Positions 1 to 7,794 of a stretch of DNA of 16,655 nt are shown one piece after another. Source of the stretch: Spirochaetaceae bacterium (GTDB lineage: Bacteria; Spirochaetota; Spirochaetia; Treponematales; Treponemataceae); NCBI GenBank assembly GCA_031272345.1, contig JAISTZ010000070.1, forward strand, positions 1 through 16,655, given 5' to 3'. Positions within the stretch are counted from its first letter, which is position 1; each line of letters starts with the position of its first letter. A model generated the notes under the pieces. The model did no database searches. It was given only the letters and a program-made list of their open reading frames with translations, and had not been told where the DNA came from. Both the position numbers and the translations under genes were made by a program.

Positions 1-635
1 AGGAGCTCCCGCCGGATGTTCCCCTTGGCGCCGTAGTCGAAGAGGGCCACCCGCTTTCCCCTGCCCCCCTCGGCGCGCTCCTCCGCCGGGCGGGACGAGA
101 GGGTGACGGACTCGACCGCGTCTTCTATGGTGTAGGAGGCGATTTGGGAAAGGAGCTCCCCCTTTTGCGCGGGGTCTTCGAGCATGGCAAGCTCAGCCAG
201 GGCGCCCTTGTCCCGTTCCGCATCCCCGGAGAGGGCGATGATCCGGGCGTTCATCACCCCGGATTCCCGGATTATCCTGGTGAGCGCCCTGGTGTCGACC
301 CCCCAGAGGCCGATGATGTTGTGTTTTTTTAAAAGCGAATCGATGTCCCCGGAGGAACGGAAATTCGACGGCGCCCTGCACCAGTCCCGCACGACGTATC
401 CCCGCACGTGAATCCCGGAGCTTTCAAAGTCCCCGGGGATGACCCCGTAGTTCCCAATCAGGGGGAAGGTCTGCATGACGATCTGCCCGTAGTAGCTGGG
501 GTCCGTGAGGGTCTCCAGGTAGCCCGTCATGCCCGTGGTGAACACGGCCTCCCCGGTGACCGTCCCCGCAGCTCCGAAGCTTTTGCCCTCAAACACATGC
601 CCGTCGGCGAGCACGATAACCGCCTTCTGTTCCAT
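1..635 (-). CDS. carA: Carbamoyl-phosphate synthase small subunit (N-terminal part, cut by window edge)
   Basis: This subunit supplies ammonia from glutamine to CarB for carbamoyl phosphate, the precursor of pyrimidines and arginine, in the cytoplasm. About 211 residues are visible. The N-terminal CPSase small-chain domain is clear: ADGHVFEGKSFGA near residue 11, TGMTGYLETLTDPSYYGQ near 38, then GVDTRALTRIIRESGVMNAR near 115. The sequence ends at VALFDYGAKGNIRREL, the linker leading into the class I glutamine amidotransferase domain, which lies outside the window together with the stop codon and the Cys-His-Glu triad. The ATG at 635 is chosen because the family alignment starts there. It has no Shine-Dalgarno and sits 6 bases after a good -10 box, so the mRNA is probably leaderless. 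It lies 42 bases downstream of ychF in the same direction but seems to have its own promoter. carB is not in view. Confidence 0.93.
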   Translation of the reverse strand, partial: MEQKAVIVLADGHVFEGKSFGAAGTVTGEAVFTTGMTGYLETLTDPSYYGQIVMQTFPLIGNYGVIPGDFESSGIHVRGYVVRDWCRAPSNFRSSGDIDSLLKKHNIIGLWGVDTRALTRIIRESGVMNARIIALSGDAERDKGALAELAMLEDPAQKGELLSQIASYTIEDAVESVTLSSRPAEERAEGGRGKRVALFDYGAKGNIRREL

Positions 636-641
636 GGGCAG

Positions 642-671
642 ACTATACCCGATTCACGCCGCCCCGGTCAA
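642..671 (-). promoter_or_regulatory. Sigma70-type promoter of carA, leaderless geometry
   Basis: On the minus strand, TTGACC (671-666), an 18-base spacer and TATAGT (647-642) are followed by six bases (CTGCCC) and then the carA ATG. A start site seven bases after the -10 box falls on the A of the ATG. The spacer and the six bases hold no purine-rich SD. The promoter lies entirely in the ychF-carA gap. Confidence 0.7.
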
Positions 672-677
672 CCTGCC

Positions 678-1787
678 CTACACGTTGAACTTGAAGAACA
701 CCACGTCCCCGTCCCGGACCGCGTAGTCCCTGCCTTCGATGCGGTACTTCCCGGCCTCCCGGATTTTTGCTTCCGTGCCGTAGGCGACCAGGTCGTCGAA
801 GGAATAGACCTCCGCCTTGATGAACCCCCGCTCGAAATCCGTGTGGATGGCGCCCGCCGCCCTGGGGGCCAGGTCGCCCTTGCGGATGGTCCAGGCCCGG
901 CATTCGTCTTCCCCGGCGGTAAAAAACGTGATGAGCCCCATGAGCCTGTACGCCGCCCGCGCCAGGAGGGAAAGGCCGGACTCCTCCAGCCCCAGTTCCG
1001 CCAGAAACTCCTTTTTTTCTTCGTCGCTCTCCAGGAAGGCCAGTTCGGACTCGAATTTGCCCGAAATCACCACGGTTTCCGCCCCCTCCCTGGCGGCGAT
1101 GTTCCTTACGGCGTCGATGTGGGGGTTGCCGTGTTTTACGCCCCCGTCGTCGGTGTTGCACACATAGAGCACGGGCTTCATGGTGATGAGGTGCAGGTCG
1201 CCGACCGCCTGGCTTTCTTCCTCCGAAAGACTCGCGGCGGAGGCGCGCTCCCCGTTTTCAAGGAGGGGTTTGATTTTGCCGATCGCGCTGAGCACCGTGG
1301 CGGCCTTTTTCTGCTCCTCCTTGCCCATCACCCGGCTTGAGCGCTCGGCCTTCTCCCGGCGTTTTTCCACCGTGTCCAGGTCCGCGAAGGCGAGCTCCAT
1401 GTTTATGGTTTCGACGTCGTCAACGGGGTCGACCTTGCCCGCCACGTGGATGATGTCCGGGTCGTCGAAGCAGCGCACCGTGTGGGCAAGGACGCTCACC
1501 TCCCGGATGCGGGAGAGGAATTGGTTCCCCAGGCCCTCCCCCCTGGACGCGCCCTTTACAAGCCCGGCGATGTCCACGAATTCCACCGTAGCCGGGACCC
1601 GCCGCTTGGGGGAGAATTTCTGCGTCAGAACGTCCAGCCGTTTGTCCGGCAGGCCCACGATCCCCACGTTGGGGTTTATCGTGCAGAAGGGATAGTTCGC
1701 CGCTTCCGCAGGAGATGCGGTGAGGGCGGAAAAAATCGTGGACTTCCCCACGTTGGGAAGCCCCACAATGCCGCAGTTTAAGGCCAT
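678..1787 (-). CDS. ychF: YchF/Obg-like ATPase (ribosome-associated P-loop NTPase)
   Basis: YchF is a translation-factor-class P-loop NTPase that prefers ATP, binds ribosomes and is linked to stress and redox responses; its precise role is unsettled. The 369 residues match the family length of about 363. Visible motifs are the P-loop GLPNVGKST (9-17), switch II/G3 VDIAGLVKGASRGEGLGN (71-88) and the C-terminal TGS domain (about 285-369) with DLAPRAAGAIHTDFERGFIK (305-324). The G4 position reads YVCNTDD (208-214). YchF proteins normally lack the GTP-specifying NKxD here, which fits ATP preference. The start overlaps the ackA stop by one base (TAATG) and has no strong SD, so translation is probably coupled to ackA. 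I see no reason to think this gene is unusual apart from its pairing with ackA. Confidence 0.95.
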   Translation of the reverse strand: MALNCGIVGLPNVGKSTIFSALTASPAEAANYPFCTINPNVGIVGLPDKRLDVLTQKFSPKRRVPATVEFVDIAGLVKGASRGEGLGNQFLSRIREVSVLAHTVRCFDDPDIIHVAGKVDPVDDVETINMELAFADLDTVEKRREKAERSSRVMGKEEQKKAATVLSAIGKIKPLLENGERASAASLSEEESQAVGDLHLITMKPVLYVCNTDDGGVKHGNPHIDAVRNIAAREGAETVVISGKFESELAFLESDEEKKEFLAELGLEESGLSLLARAAYRLMGLITFFTAGEDECRAWTIRKGDLAPRAAGAIHTDFERGFIKAEVYSFDDLVAYGTEAKIREAGKYRIEGRDYAVRDGDVVFFKFNV

Positions 1788-3118
1788 TACTTTGCCAAAA
1801 TCCGCGCCAGGTCCGGCGTCTTCTTGAGGTCCTTCACGAGACCCTCCGCCCTGGCCTTGTTCACATAGTCCGGGGACTGGAAGGTGTAGGTGAAGTTGGT
1901 GTGCACGTCGTAGGTGCCCTTCATGAGGGCGTAGGCGTCCTCCGTCATAACCAGCTCCTCGTCCGTGGGGATGACGAAGATCTTTACCGGGGACCCGTCG
2001 GTGCTGATGAGGGTCTCCGCGTTCCTGGTGCGGGCCAGCTTGTTCTTTTGGGGGTCAAGGACGATGCCCAGGGGTTCCAGGCCCGCGCAGATTCCCGCCC
2101 GGGACTCCCAGCCGAATTCGCCGATCCCCGCGGTGAAGACGATGGCGTCCACCCTGCCGATGGCGCCGACGTAGGAGCCGAGGTATTTTTTTATCCTGTA
2201 ACATTCCATATCGAACACGAGCTTGGACCGCTTGTCCCCGGCGGCGATGGCCGACTGGATGTCCCGCATGTCCGCGTACTTGCCGCTTATGCCCAGGAGA
2301 CCCGACTTCTTGTTGAGAATCTCGTCGATCTGGTCGATATTCATGCCGGTCTTCCGCATGACGAAGAAGGGAATCGCCGGGTCAACGTCGCCGCTCCGGG
2401 TGCCCATCACCAGACCCTCCAGGGGGGTCATGCCCATGGACGTGTCCACGCAGACCCCGTTTTTGACCGCGCAGATGGACGCGCCGTTGCCGATGTGGGC
2501 GATGATGAGGTTCGTGTCCGAGGGCTTCCTCCCCAGGAGGACCGCGGCGCGTTTTGCGGTGTAGAGGAAGGAGGTGCCGTGGAAGCCGTAGCGGCGGACC
2601 CCGAATTTTTCGTACCATTCCCAGGGCAGGGCGTACATGTAGGCCGTGTCGGGCATGGTCTGGTGCCAGGCCGTGTCCATGATGGCGCAGTGGGGCACCC
2701 CGGGCAGGACCTTCTGGGCCCCCTCGACCCCAAGGATGTTCGCCGGGTTGTGCAGGGGCGCCAGGTCGGAGAGCTGCCTGAAGGCGTCGAGCACCTCCGG
2801 GGTGATGACGACGGACTTGGTGAATTTGCTCCCTCCGTGGACGAGCCGGTGCCCCACGGCCTTGATGACGGACATGTCCTTGATGACCCCCACGTCCGGG
2901 GCGGTTATGGTGTTGATGATGAGCTCCACCGCTTCCTTGTGGGTTGGGCACGGGGATTGCCGCACATATTCGTCCCTGCCCTTTGCCTGATGGGTTATCT
3001 GGGATCCCTCTATGGTGACCCGCTCGACCTGCCCGGAGGCGAGGACGTCCTTGTTGTCCCAGTCATAGACCTGATATTTTGCGGAAGAGGAGCCGCAGTT
3101 CAATGTGAGAATAACCAT
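1787..3118 (-). CDS. ackA: Acetate kinase
   Basis: Acetate kinase interconverts acetyl phosphate plus ADP with acetate plus ATP; in a fermentative spirochaete it would run toward ATP synthesis. Signature LTLNCGSSSAKY is at 4-15. Residues corresponding to the catalytic set of the Methanosarcina enzyme sit at the same numbers: R91 in GHRLVHGG, D148 in DTAWHQ, H180 in GFHGTS and R241 in GTRSGDVDP, plus HIGNGAS (208-214), FTAGIGEFGWESR (328-340) and the PTDEE glutamates near 387. At 443 residues it is about 40 longer than usual. The excess is a C-terminal tail after the EELVMTEDAYAL segment, ending in a basic YVNKARAEGLVKDLKK region of unknown role. The start has a strong AAGGGGGG ribosome-binding site seven bases upstream and its own promoter. 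No pta gene is adjacent; ychF follows with a TAATG overlap. Confidence 0.97.
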   Translation of the reverse strand: MVILTLNCGSSSAKYQVYDWDNKDVLASGQVERVTIEGSQITHQAKGRDEYVRQSPCPTHKEAVELIINTITAPDVGVIKDMSVIKAVGHRLVHGGSKFTKSVVITPEVLDAFRQLSDLAPLHNPANILGVEGAQKVLPGVPHCAIMDTAWHQTMPDTAYMYALPWEWYEKFGVRRYGFHGTSFLYTAKRAAVLLGRKPSDTNLIIAHIGNGASICAVKNGVCVDTSMGMTPLEGLVMGTRSGDVDPAIPFFVMRKTGMNIDQIDEILNKKSGLLGISGKYADMRDIQSAIAAGDKRSKLVFDMECYRIKKYLGSYVGAIGRVDAIVFTAGIGEFGWESRAGICAGLEPLGIVLDPQKNKLARTRNAETLISTDGSPVKIFVIPTDEELVMTEDAYALMKGTYDVHTNFTYTFQSPDYVNKARAEGLVKDLKKTPDLARILAK

Positions 3119-3152
3119 AGGTTTTCCCCCCTTAAAAAAAAATGATGAATTT

Positions 3153-3181
3153 ATTATAGCACAGAAATCACCCCGTGGAAA
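3153..3181 (-). promoter_or_regulatory. Extended -10 promoter of ackA-ychF
   Basis: On the minus strand, a consensus TATAAT (3158-3153) is preceded by TGC (extended -10; local sequence TGTGCTATAAT) and, 17 bases further upstream, a weak -35 TTTCCA (3181-3176). A start near 3146 gives a leader of about 28 bases carrying the AAGGGGGG SD at 3133-3126. The promoter overlaps the last codons of the upstream kinase-like gene. Confidence 0.7.
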
Positions 3182-3770
3182 GGGAAAACAGCGTATTTAA
3201 CCCGGCGATGCCGACGGGGATGAGGAGGTTGTCCAGGTCCCGCAGGGGGAGGATCTCCAGGGCCGTCCCCGCGAAGGCCGTGATGAGGGACCGGGCCGCG
3301 TCCCCGGTGACCGCGAAGGACGAGGCAAACACCGCCGCAAAACACGCCAGACTCCCGGCGCAGGTCTTTCCCCGGACGAGGGGCGCGGGGACTCTGCCGA
3401 AGCATTTTCCCGCCAGGCTCGCAAGGCCGTCCCCGAAGACCAGGGCGAAGATCCCCGTCTCCGCGGGCGCGCCCTTAAAGAGGAGGGCCGTAATCAGAAT
3501 CCCCAGGCACAGGGTGACCGGCCCGAGCACGAATTTGCCCTCGTCCCGCCTGCGGGACGCCGCCGCCGTCACCGCGGACACGAAGGGCACGGTCCTTCCC
3601 CGGTTCCGCAGGATCTCGGCGGCCACGTAGAACACGAGGACCCCCGCGAGGAGGGTCAGGGTGGGGATTCTGGCCGCCCGGAGCAGGAAGGGGATGAAGG
3701 CCCCGCAGAGGTGAATCGACTTCCGGAGAATCTCCTTGACGACCTCGTTGCGTTTTTTTGTCGCTTCAAT
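3168..3770 (-). CDS. Diacylglycerol/polyprenol (dolichol) kinase family membrane protein, start uncertain
   Basis: The family uses CTP to phosphorylate lipid alcohols or is related to CDP-diglyceride synthases; the substrate cannot be told here. The motif VFGDGLASLAGKCFGR and the following RGKTCAGSLACF are the family hallmark, and hydrophobic segments span the length (for example LTLLAGVLVFYVAAEIL and LGPVTLCLGILITALLF). The first standard start codon in frame is GTG at 3635, giving 155 residues. However, convincing family sequence (KEILRKSIHLCGAFIPFLL) continues in frame upstream to about 3756, so that start would cut off the first membrane segments. Between 3635 and the in-frame TGA at 3809-3807, which is also the stop of the preceding gene, there is no ATG, GTG or TTG. 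The coordinates assume an ATT start at 3770 (200 residues). A non-standard start, a frameshift or a sequence error are all possible. It probably belongs to the flcA-like transcript. Confidence 0.7.
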   Translation of the reverse strand: MEATKKRNEVVKEILRKSIHLCGAFIPFLLRAARIPTLTLLAGVLVFYVAAEILRNRGRTVPFVSAVTAAASRRRDEGKFVLGPVTLCLGILITALLFKGAPAETGIFALVFGDGLASLAGKCFGRVPAPLVRGKTCAGSLACFAAVFASSFAVTGDAARSLITAFAGTALEILPLRDLDNLLIPVGIAGLNTLFSLSTG

Positions 3771-3806
3771 GCTGTAGGCGGAACAAACCGTAGGCCCCCT
3801 CCTCGG

Positions 3807-6800
3807 TCAAGGAATCTGTTCACCCATAAGGGTCCTGGGAATTTCCGTGTAAATCTCCGGCTCGTATTCCGCCAGGGGATAGGTGATGTAGGAAATATTC
3901 CGTTCCGCCAGGTTGCTGCCCCCGGGCCGGATCATGGTTTCCCGGTTCCGGGCGAGGGCGTCGTAGGCCCGGACCGACTCCGAGAGCCGCACCAGGCCCT
4001 CGGCGTTTTTGGCGCTGTCCCCGTACTGCCGGGCGATCCGGTGCAGGGTGACCCCCATGTTGTTCGCGGCCTTCATGTATAAGTCCACCAGCTCGTACTG
4101 GTCATCCCGCACCTGGGGGAGGAGCACCCCGAACCGGGCCCGCTGGGCGTCCAGGATGTCGAGGAGTCTGCCGTAGTAGCCCTCGGCTGCGGAATTGTCG
4201 TTCCTGAGGGACAGGGTGTTTGCCAGGGCAAGGAGGGTGTGGGTGTCCCTGGGGACTTCCTCAAAGGTCTTGATGAACGAGCCCAGGGCCGCGCCGTAGT
4301 TCCCCCGGGTGTACTGGATGTACCCAACCTTGTACCGCACCTGGGGGATGTCGTACCTGTTTGCGACGGCCCCCTCGTAGTTTTTTAAAGCGCCGTTTAA
4401 GTCCCCGGAGATGAAATACTCCAGGTCGCCCATGTCGCTGTAGAGCCTTCCCACGTCGGCGTTGCCCCTGAGGGCGCTGGCCCGCGCTTCCCGCTCAAAT
4501 TCCGCCAGGCCCCTGCCGAACAATTCCTGGGCCCGGAGGTCGTTCTTTTCGGCAAAATAGATTTCCCCCAGGAGGCGGCAGGCGTTTATCTTTTTTAAAA
4601 TCCTGCGGTGGTTCTGGGAAGGGGCGGCGTCGAACAGCTTGAGGGCCTCCTCCAGCACGGACTTGGCCTGGGTGGGCATATTGGCCCGGACGAAGTACCT
4701 GCCGAAGTTGTAGGCCCCCTCCGGAACCGACGGGTCCGCCTGGATAGCTTTTTCCAGCAGGTCCCTGAGGTCTTCAATCTGGGAGCGGAGGTACTCCTCC
4801 GCCGGGGGAAGGGGGCCGTAAAGCTTGTCCAGGAGGAAGCCGCTGAGCTCGATCAGGTCCCGGCTGCCCAGGGGCATCTTCTTTTGCCGGTAGAAGGTGT
4901 TCTTGAGTGAGAGCACCTCCCGGAGGTTATCCTTGCGGATGAAGTAGCGCATCATCCGGGCCAGGTATTCGTTTTGGCTGCCGTAGAGTTGTATCAGGGT
5001 GGAATAGACCTCCCTGGCGTCTTCAAGCTTTGCCGGATCAAGGTCCGTGCCCCATTCCAGGAAAATATCCCCCAGAAGGAGCAGCCCGCCGGAATCGTTG
5101 ATGTGGTAATCCAGGACCTGCCTGCGCACGATGTCCACGGCGCCCTCGTAGTTGGCCCGGTCGTAGAGCTCCATCTCCGCGTATTCCAGGCCCGCCTGTT
5201 TTTCGTGGTTGAACCGGGCCAGAATCTGCCGGTACATCAGGGCCGCCCGGGCGTACTGCTTCTTCCTCCGGTATTCCCTGGCGTAGGTGTAGAACCACCG
5301 CTTCTTTTGACTGTATGTCAGGGCCTCGTCGAATTTTTCCTCCGAGAGCTCGTACAAATCGCTTTGAAGGAGGGTGTACCCCTCCTTGTAGATCTTCTCG
5401 GCCCTGAGGGGCTCGTAGACGACGTGCCGTCCGAAAAGATACAGGAAGAACACGAGGATTGTCGCAAAGATGGTGACAAGGGCGCCGGGAAGTATCCGGT
5501 TTTTCAACTGGTATTCCAGGGACCGCTTGTAGCGCTCGTATTCCGCGGCGGTCCGTTTCTCGAAATCCCTGGGGATGACGATCACCGTGTCGGTGTATTT
5601 TTCCAGTTGACTGGCCACCTGCCTGGGGCCCGCCTTTTTGATGATTCTCTGGATGACCTGGAAAATGACGTCGTCGTTGAATTCGTTGCCTACGATGAGT
5701 TCTTCTATTGCCAGGCGCAGGTTGAGGGGGTAGTGGGCAAGGTTCTTCTTGAAAAGCTCGTATTCCTTGTCCGTGAGGGTGTTCCGCTGCCGGGCTTCTT
5801 CCTGCTTTCCCCTGCCCCGCTGTTTTTTGGGCCCCTTCCCGTCACCGGCCCCATCGGGGACGCCGAAATCATCCTCCCCGGCGGACTCCTCCGGGGCGTT
5901 CTCGTCCAGAGCGGGACCCAGGGGAATCTCGATCTCCCCGGGGGCAAATCCCTCCCCCACGGGCACACCCACCCCGAAGCGTCCCGCCGCGTCGTCAAAG
6001 TCCGGGAATGAGACCTCCCCGTCCGTCTGTTCCACGGGAACGGGGCTTTCAGCTCCCTCCCCGGCGGGACCCTCAGGGGCCGTTTCCCCGGGGCCTTCTT
6101 CCGGGGCCGGGGGGGCTTTTTCAGCCGGACCTGCCGGAGCGGGACCGGGCGCGCCGGGAACTTCGCCGAAGAAGTCCTCGGGCAGTTCAAGCTCCCCCTC
6201 CCCTTCCCCAGGTTCCGCCCCGGCGGGCTCAGCGGCGCTTTCTGCCGGCTCCGGCCCGGCGGGCTCAGCGGAGCCCTCCTCCGGCTCCGTCCCGGCGGGC
6301 TCAGCGAAGTCCGGCTCCGGCTCCTCCACGGCCAGCTCAGCGAAGTCCGGCTCCGGCCCGGCATCGTCCTCCGGGCTCCCGTCGTCTTCTTCGGGCCATT
6401 CGCTCTCCCCTTCTTCCTCAGCCGGACCCTCCGCGTCAGGGAACAGGCCCTTCAGGATGTCGGGGTTGTTGAAGTCACCCTCCTCCGGGAGGTCCGGGAA
6501 GTCCGCGGCCCCCTGGGGGAGGTCTTCTTTAGGAGAGCCCCCGCCCGCGGAGGCCGGGGGAGCCTCTCCGGAGGGCGCGGGTATATCGGGCAGGTCGGGA
6601 AAATCAACGTCCAGGTCGGGGTCGATGGCGAAGTCCAGGGGGACTTCCTGGGGCGGGGCGGGTTCCTCCGGAGCCGGGGGCGCTTTCTGCGCCGAGGGGG
6701 TCTCCGGGGCCGGGGGCGCTTTCTGCGCCGGCTGTTCATCCCGGACGGCGGGTTCAGGGGGCGCGCTCCGGGGAACTTCCTCCCCAGGGGCGTCCTGGAT

Positions 6801-6947
6801 AAAGTCGGCGGAATCATCCGCCTCGGAAGCGTCCGCGGGCAGGGGATACCGAACCTCCGGCTCACCCTTGTTCCGCCGTATGTCCGGCTCGCCGCCTAAT
6901 TGTGAGACATCATCAATAAAACGTCTAAGTTGCTGCAAACCGGGCAT
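3807..6947 (-). CDS. flcA: Large TPR membrane protein resembling spirochaete flagellar-collar protein FlcA
   Basis: 1046 residues. Visible layout: a short N-terminus MPGLQQLRRFIDDVSQLG (1-18); an extremely acidic, proline- and glycine-rich low-complexity region (about 20-370) with 12-residue repeats; a basic patch GKGPKKQRGRGK (370-381); a folded helical domain (about 390-480); one membrane helix LPGALVTIFATILVFFLYLFG (486-506); and a helical TPR array (about 513-930) with units such as AALMYRQILARFNHEKQAGLEYAE and GALKNYEGAVANRYDIPQVRYKVGYIQYTRGNY. This order, size and TPR content resemble FlcA, the collar scaffold of periplasmic flagella described in Borrelia. In that model the TPR part is periplasmic and the acidic region cytoplasmic. 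The symbol rests on architecture recalled from the family, not on an alignment. The start follows a GAGGGG SD (6965-6960) 12 bases upstream. The closest alternative is another spirochaete TPR protein of unknown function. Confidence 0.72.
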   Translation of the reverse strand: MPGLQQLRRFIDDVSQLGGEPDIRRNKGEPEVRYPLPADASEADDSADFIQDAPGEEVPRSAPPEPAVRDEQPAQKAPPAPETPSAQKAPPAPEEPAPPQEVPLDFAIDPDLDVDFPDLPDIPAPSGEAPPASAGGGSPKEDLPQGAADFPDLPEEGDFNNPDILKGLFPDAEGPAEEEGESEWPEEDDGSPEDDAGPEPDFAELAVEEPEPDFAEPAGTEPEEGSAEPAGPEPAESAAEPAGAEPGEGEGELELPEDFFGEVPGAPGPAPAGPAEKAPPAPEEGPGETAPEGPAGEGAESPVPVEQTDGEVSFPDFDDAAGRFGVGVPVGEGFAPGEIEIPLGPALDENAPEESAGEDDFGVPDGAGDGKGPKKQRGRGKQEEARQRNTLTDKEYELFKKNLAHYPLNLRLAIEELIVGNEFNDDVIFQVIQRIIKKAGPRQVASQLEKYTDTVIVIPRDFEKRTAAEYERYKRSLEYQLKNRILPGALVTIFATILVFFLYLFGRHVVYEPLRAEKIYKEGYTLLQSDLYELSEEKFDEALTYSQKKRWFYTYAREYRRKKQYARAALMYRQILARFNHEKQAGLEYAEMELYDRANYEGAVDIVRRQVLDYHINDSGGLLLLGDIFLEWGTDLDPAKLEDAREVYSTLIQLYGSQNEYLARMMRYFIRKDNLREVLSLKNTFYRQKKMPLGSRDLIELSGFLLDKLYGPLPPAEEYLRSQIEDLRDLLEKAIQADPSVPEGAYNFGRYFVRANMPTQAKSVLEEALKLFDAAPSQNHRRILKKINACRLLGEIYFAEKNDLRAQELFGRGLAEFEREARASALRGNADVGRLYSDMGDLEYFISGDLNGALKNYEGAVANRYDIPQVRYKVGYIQYTRGNYGAALGSFIKTFEEVPRDTHTLLALANTLSLRNDNSAAEGYYGRLLDILDAQRARFGVLLPQVRDDQYELVDLYMKAANNMGVTLHRIARQYGDSAKNAEGLVRLSESVRAYDALARNRETMIRPGGSNLAERNISYITYPLAEYEPEIYTEIPRTLMGEQIP
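6210..6353 (-). repeat. Four 12-residue (36-bp) tandem repeats inside the flcA-like gene
   Basis: Codons 199-246 read as four 12-residue units: EPDFAELAVEEP, EPDFAEPAGTEP, EEGSAEPAGPEP and AESAAEPAGAEP. At DNA level the plus-strand core CCGGCGGGCTCAGCG recurs at 6220, 6256 and 6292, a 36-bp period. A 23-bp exact duplicate starts at 6299 and 6335, again 36 bp apart. A related 12-residue pair (QKAPPAPETPSA, QKAPPAPEEPAP) occupies codons 75-98. Such arrays can change copy number between strains. Confidence 0.85.
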
Positions 6948-6971
6948 TGGCTGTCGTATCCCCTCACTACT

Positions 6972-6999
6972 ATTATACTAAAAAAAACACCTTTGTATA
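6972..6999 (-). promoter_or_regulatory. Promoter of the flcA-like gene
   Basis: On the minus strand, a consensus TATAAT (6977-6972) has a weak -35 TATACA (6999-6994) at 16-base spacing. The predicted start near 6965 gives a leader of about 18 bases beginning with the GAGGGG SD. The promoter faces away from the CBM48-type gene. Confidence 0.6.
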
Positions 7000-7022
7000 T
7001 CATCGGCATTAGTTAAGGACGG

Positions 7023-7048
7023 CTAAAGGGAACCCTTCCTATCTTTAG
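7023..7048. promoter_or_regulatory. Possible operator: nested dyads between divergent genes
   Basis: AAGGG-AA-CCCTT (7026-7037) lies inside an outer inverted repeat CTAAAG (7023-7028) / CTTTAG (7043-7048). The right arm overlaps the proposed -35 box of the rightward promoter. This is a sequence observation only; no regulator is known. Confidence 0.25.
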
Positions 7049-7071
7049 TTTTTTGAGAAAAAACCGATAGT
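7044..7071 (+). promoter_or_regulatory. Weak promoter of the CBM48-type gene, leaderless geometry
   Basis: TTTAGT (7044-7049), a 16-base spacer and GATAGT (7066-7071) are followed by six bases and the ATG at 7078. Both boxes are weak. The call leans on the same -10-to-ATG distance seen at carA, the ATPase and the PHP gene, and on the absence of any SD before the ATG. Confidence 0.4.
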
Positions 7072-7077
7072 CATACT

Positions 7078-7785
7078 ATGAGACGTTTTTTTCCCCTGGT
7101 TTTGGCCCTGCTCCTCATCAGGACCCAAACCGGAGCTCAAACCGTGGACACTTACGACCGGGACGTGATTATTTCGGAAATCAACTCCCTGGGCGCTCCC
7201 TACGTGCGGGGGGACTACATCGTGTTTACCGCGAGGGCGGACCGCCGTCACGTGGGGGCGGCCTTTGACTTCGAGGGCTTCAGGGTGATTCACACCTACG
7301 AGCGGATCGACACCAGGGACATTGACGGCAAGGTCATAAGCTCCCTCTACTTCCTGGTCATGAAAATCCCGGACAACACCGACACCCTGGCCTACCGGGT
7401 CATCACCGACGGCCTGTGGTCCGCGGACCCCCTCAATCCCGATGGTATATGGGACGCCGATTCATCCTCCACCCTCTCCATCGTCAGGGTGCGCCGTGAC
7501 CCCCTCCCGGTGACTCGGGAAATCCAGAAGGGGCTGGTGCGGTTCGTCTTCCGGGGCAGGAGGGGCCAGAAGATCCAGCTCAGCGGCACCTTCACCAACT
7601 GGGATCCCTTCATCTACGAGATGCGGGAAACCTCCCCGGGGCTCTACGAATGTGATGTGCGTCTCCTGCCCGGCGCCCATTACTACAATTTTTACACGGG
7701 CCTTACTCCGGTCGTAGACGCGGAGAATCCGGCCAGGGCATACACCCCGGACGGGAGGATCGTGTCGATGATTCAGGTACACTAG
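7078..7785 (+). CDS. Exported protein with CBM48/glycogen-binding-like (early-set) domains
   Basis: 235 residues. A signal peptide MRRFFPLVLALLLIRTQTGAQ (cleavage probably after A20 or Q21) directs export. Two beta-rich modules follow. The first (about 40-137) contains LAYRVITDGLWSADPLNPD, like the isoamylase/AMPK early-set fold. The second (about 152-235) has VRFVFRGRRGQKIQLSGTF followed by NWDP (174-177), GLYECDVRLLPGAHYYNFY (188-206) and the closing NPARAYTPDGRIVS (217-230), close to the AMPK-beta glycogen-binding domain. No enzyme domain is present, so I infer a periplasmic or surface carbohydrate-binding or structural role rather than catalysis; the ligand is unknown. The ATG at 7078 is the first residue of a good signal peptide and has no SD. 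It is probably transcribed with the OmpA-family gene downstream. Confidence 0.8.
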   Translation: MRRFFPLVLALLLIRTQTGAQTVDTYDRDVIISEINSLGAPYVRGDYIVFTARADRRHVGAAFDFEGFRVIHTYERIDTRDIDGKVISSLYFLVMKIPDNTDTLAYRVITDGLWSADPLNPDGIWDADSSSTLSIVRVRRDPLPVTREIQKGLVRFVFRGRRGQKIQLSGTFTNWDPFIYEMRETSPGLYECDVRLLPGAHYYNFYTGLTPVVDAENPARAYTPDGRIVSMIQVH

Positions 7786-7794
7786 GGTGAAACG

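Noticed and set aside
1901..3145. A 414-codon rightward frame opposite ackA
   Set aside because: Antisense shadow typical of GC-rich DNA; ackA is unmistakable on the other strand.
5749..6981. A long rightward open frame rich in serine, glycine and proline opposite the flcA-like gene
   Set aside because: It is the antisense shadow of the GC-rich acidic region. The leftward frame has a promoter, SD, membrane helix and TPR domain; the opposite frame has only low-complexity composition.
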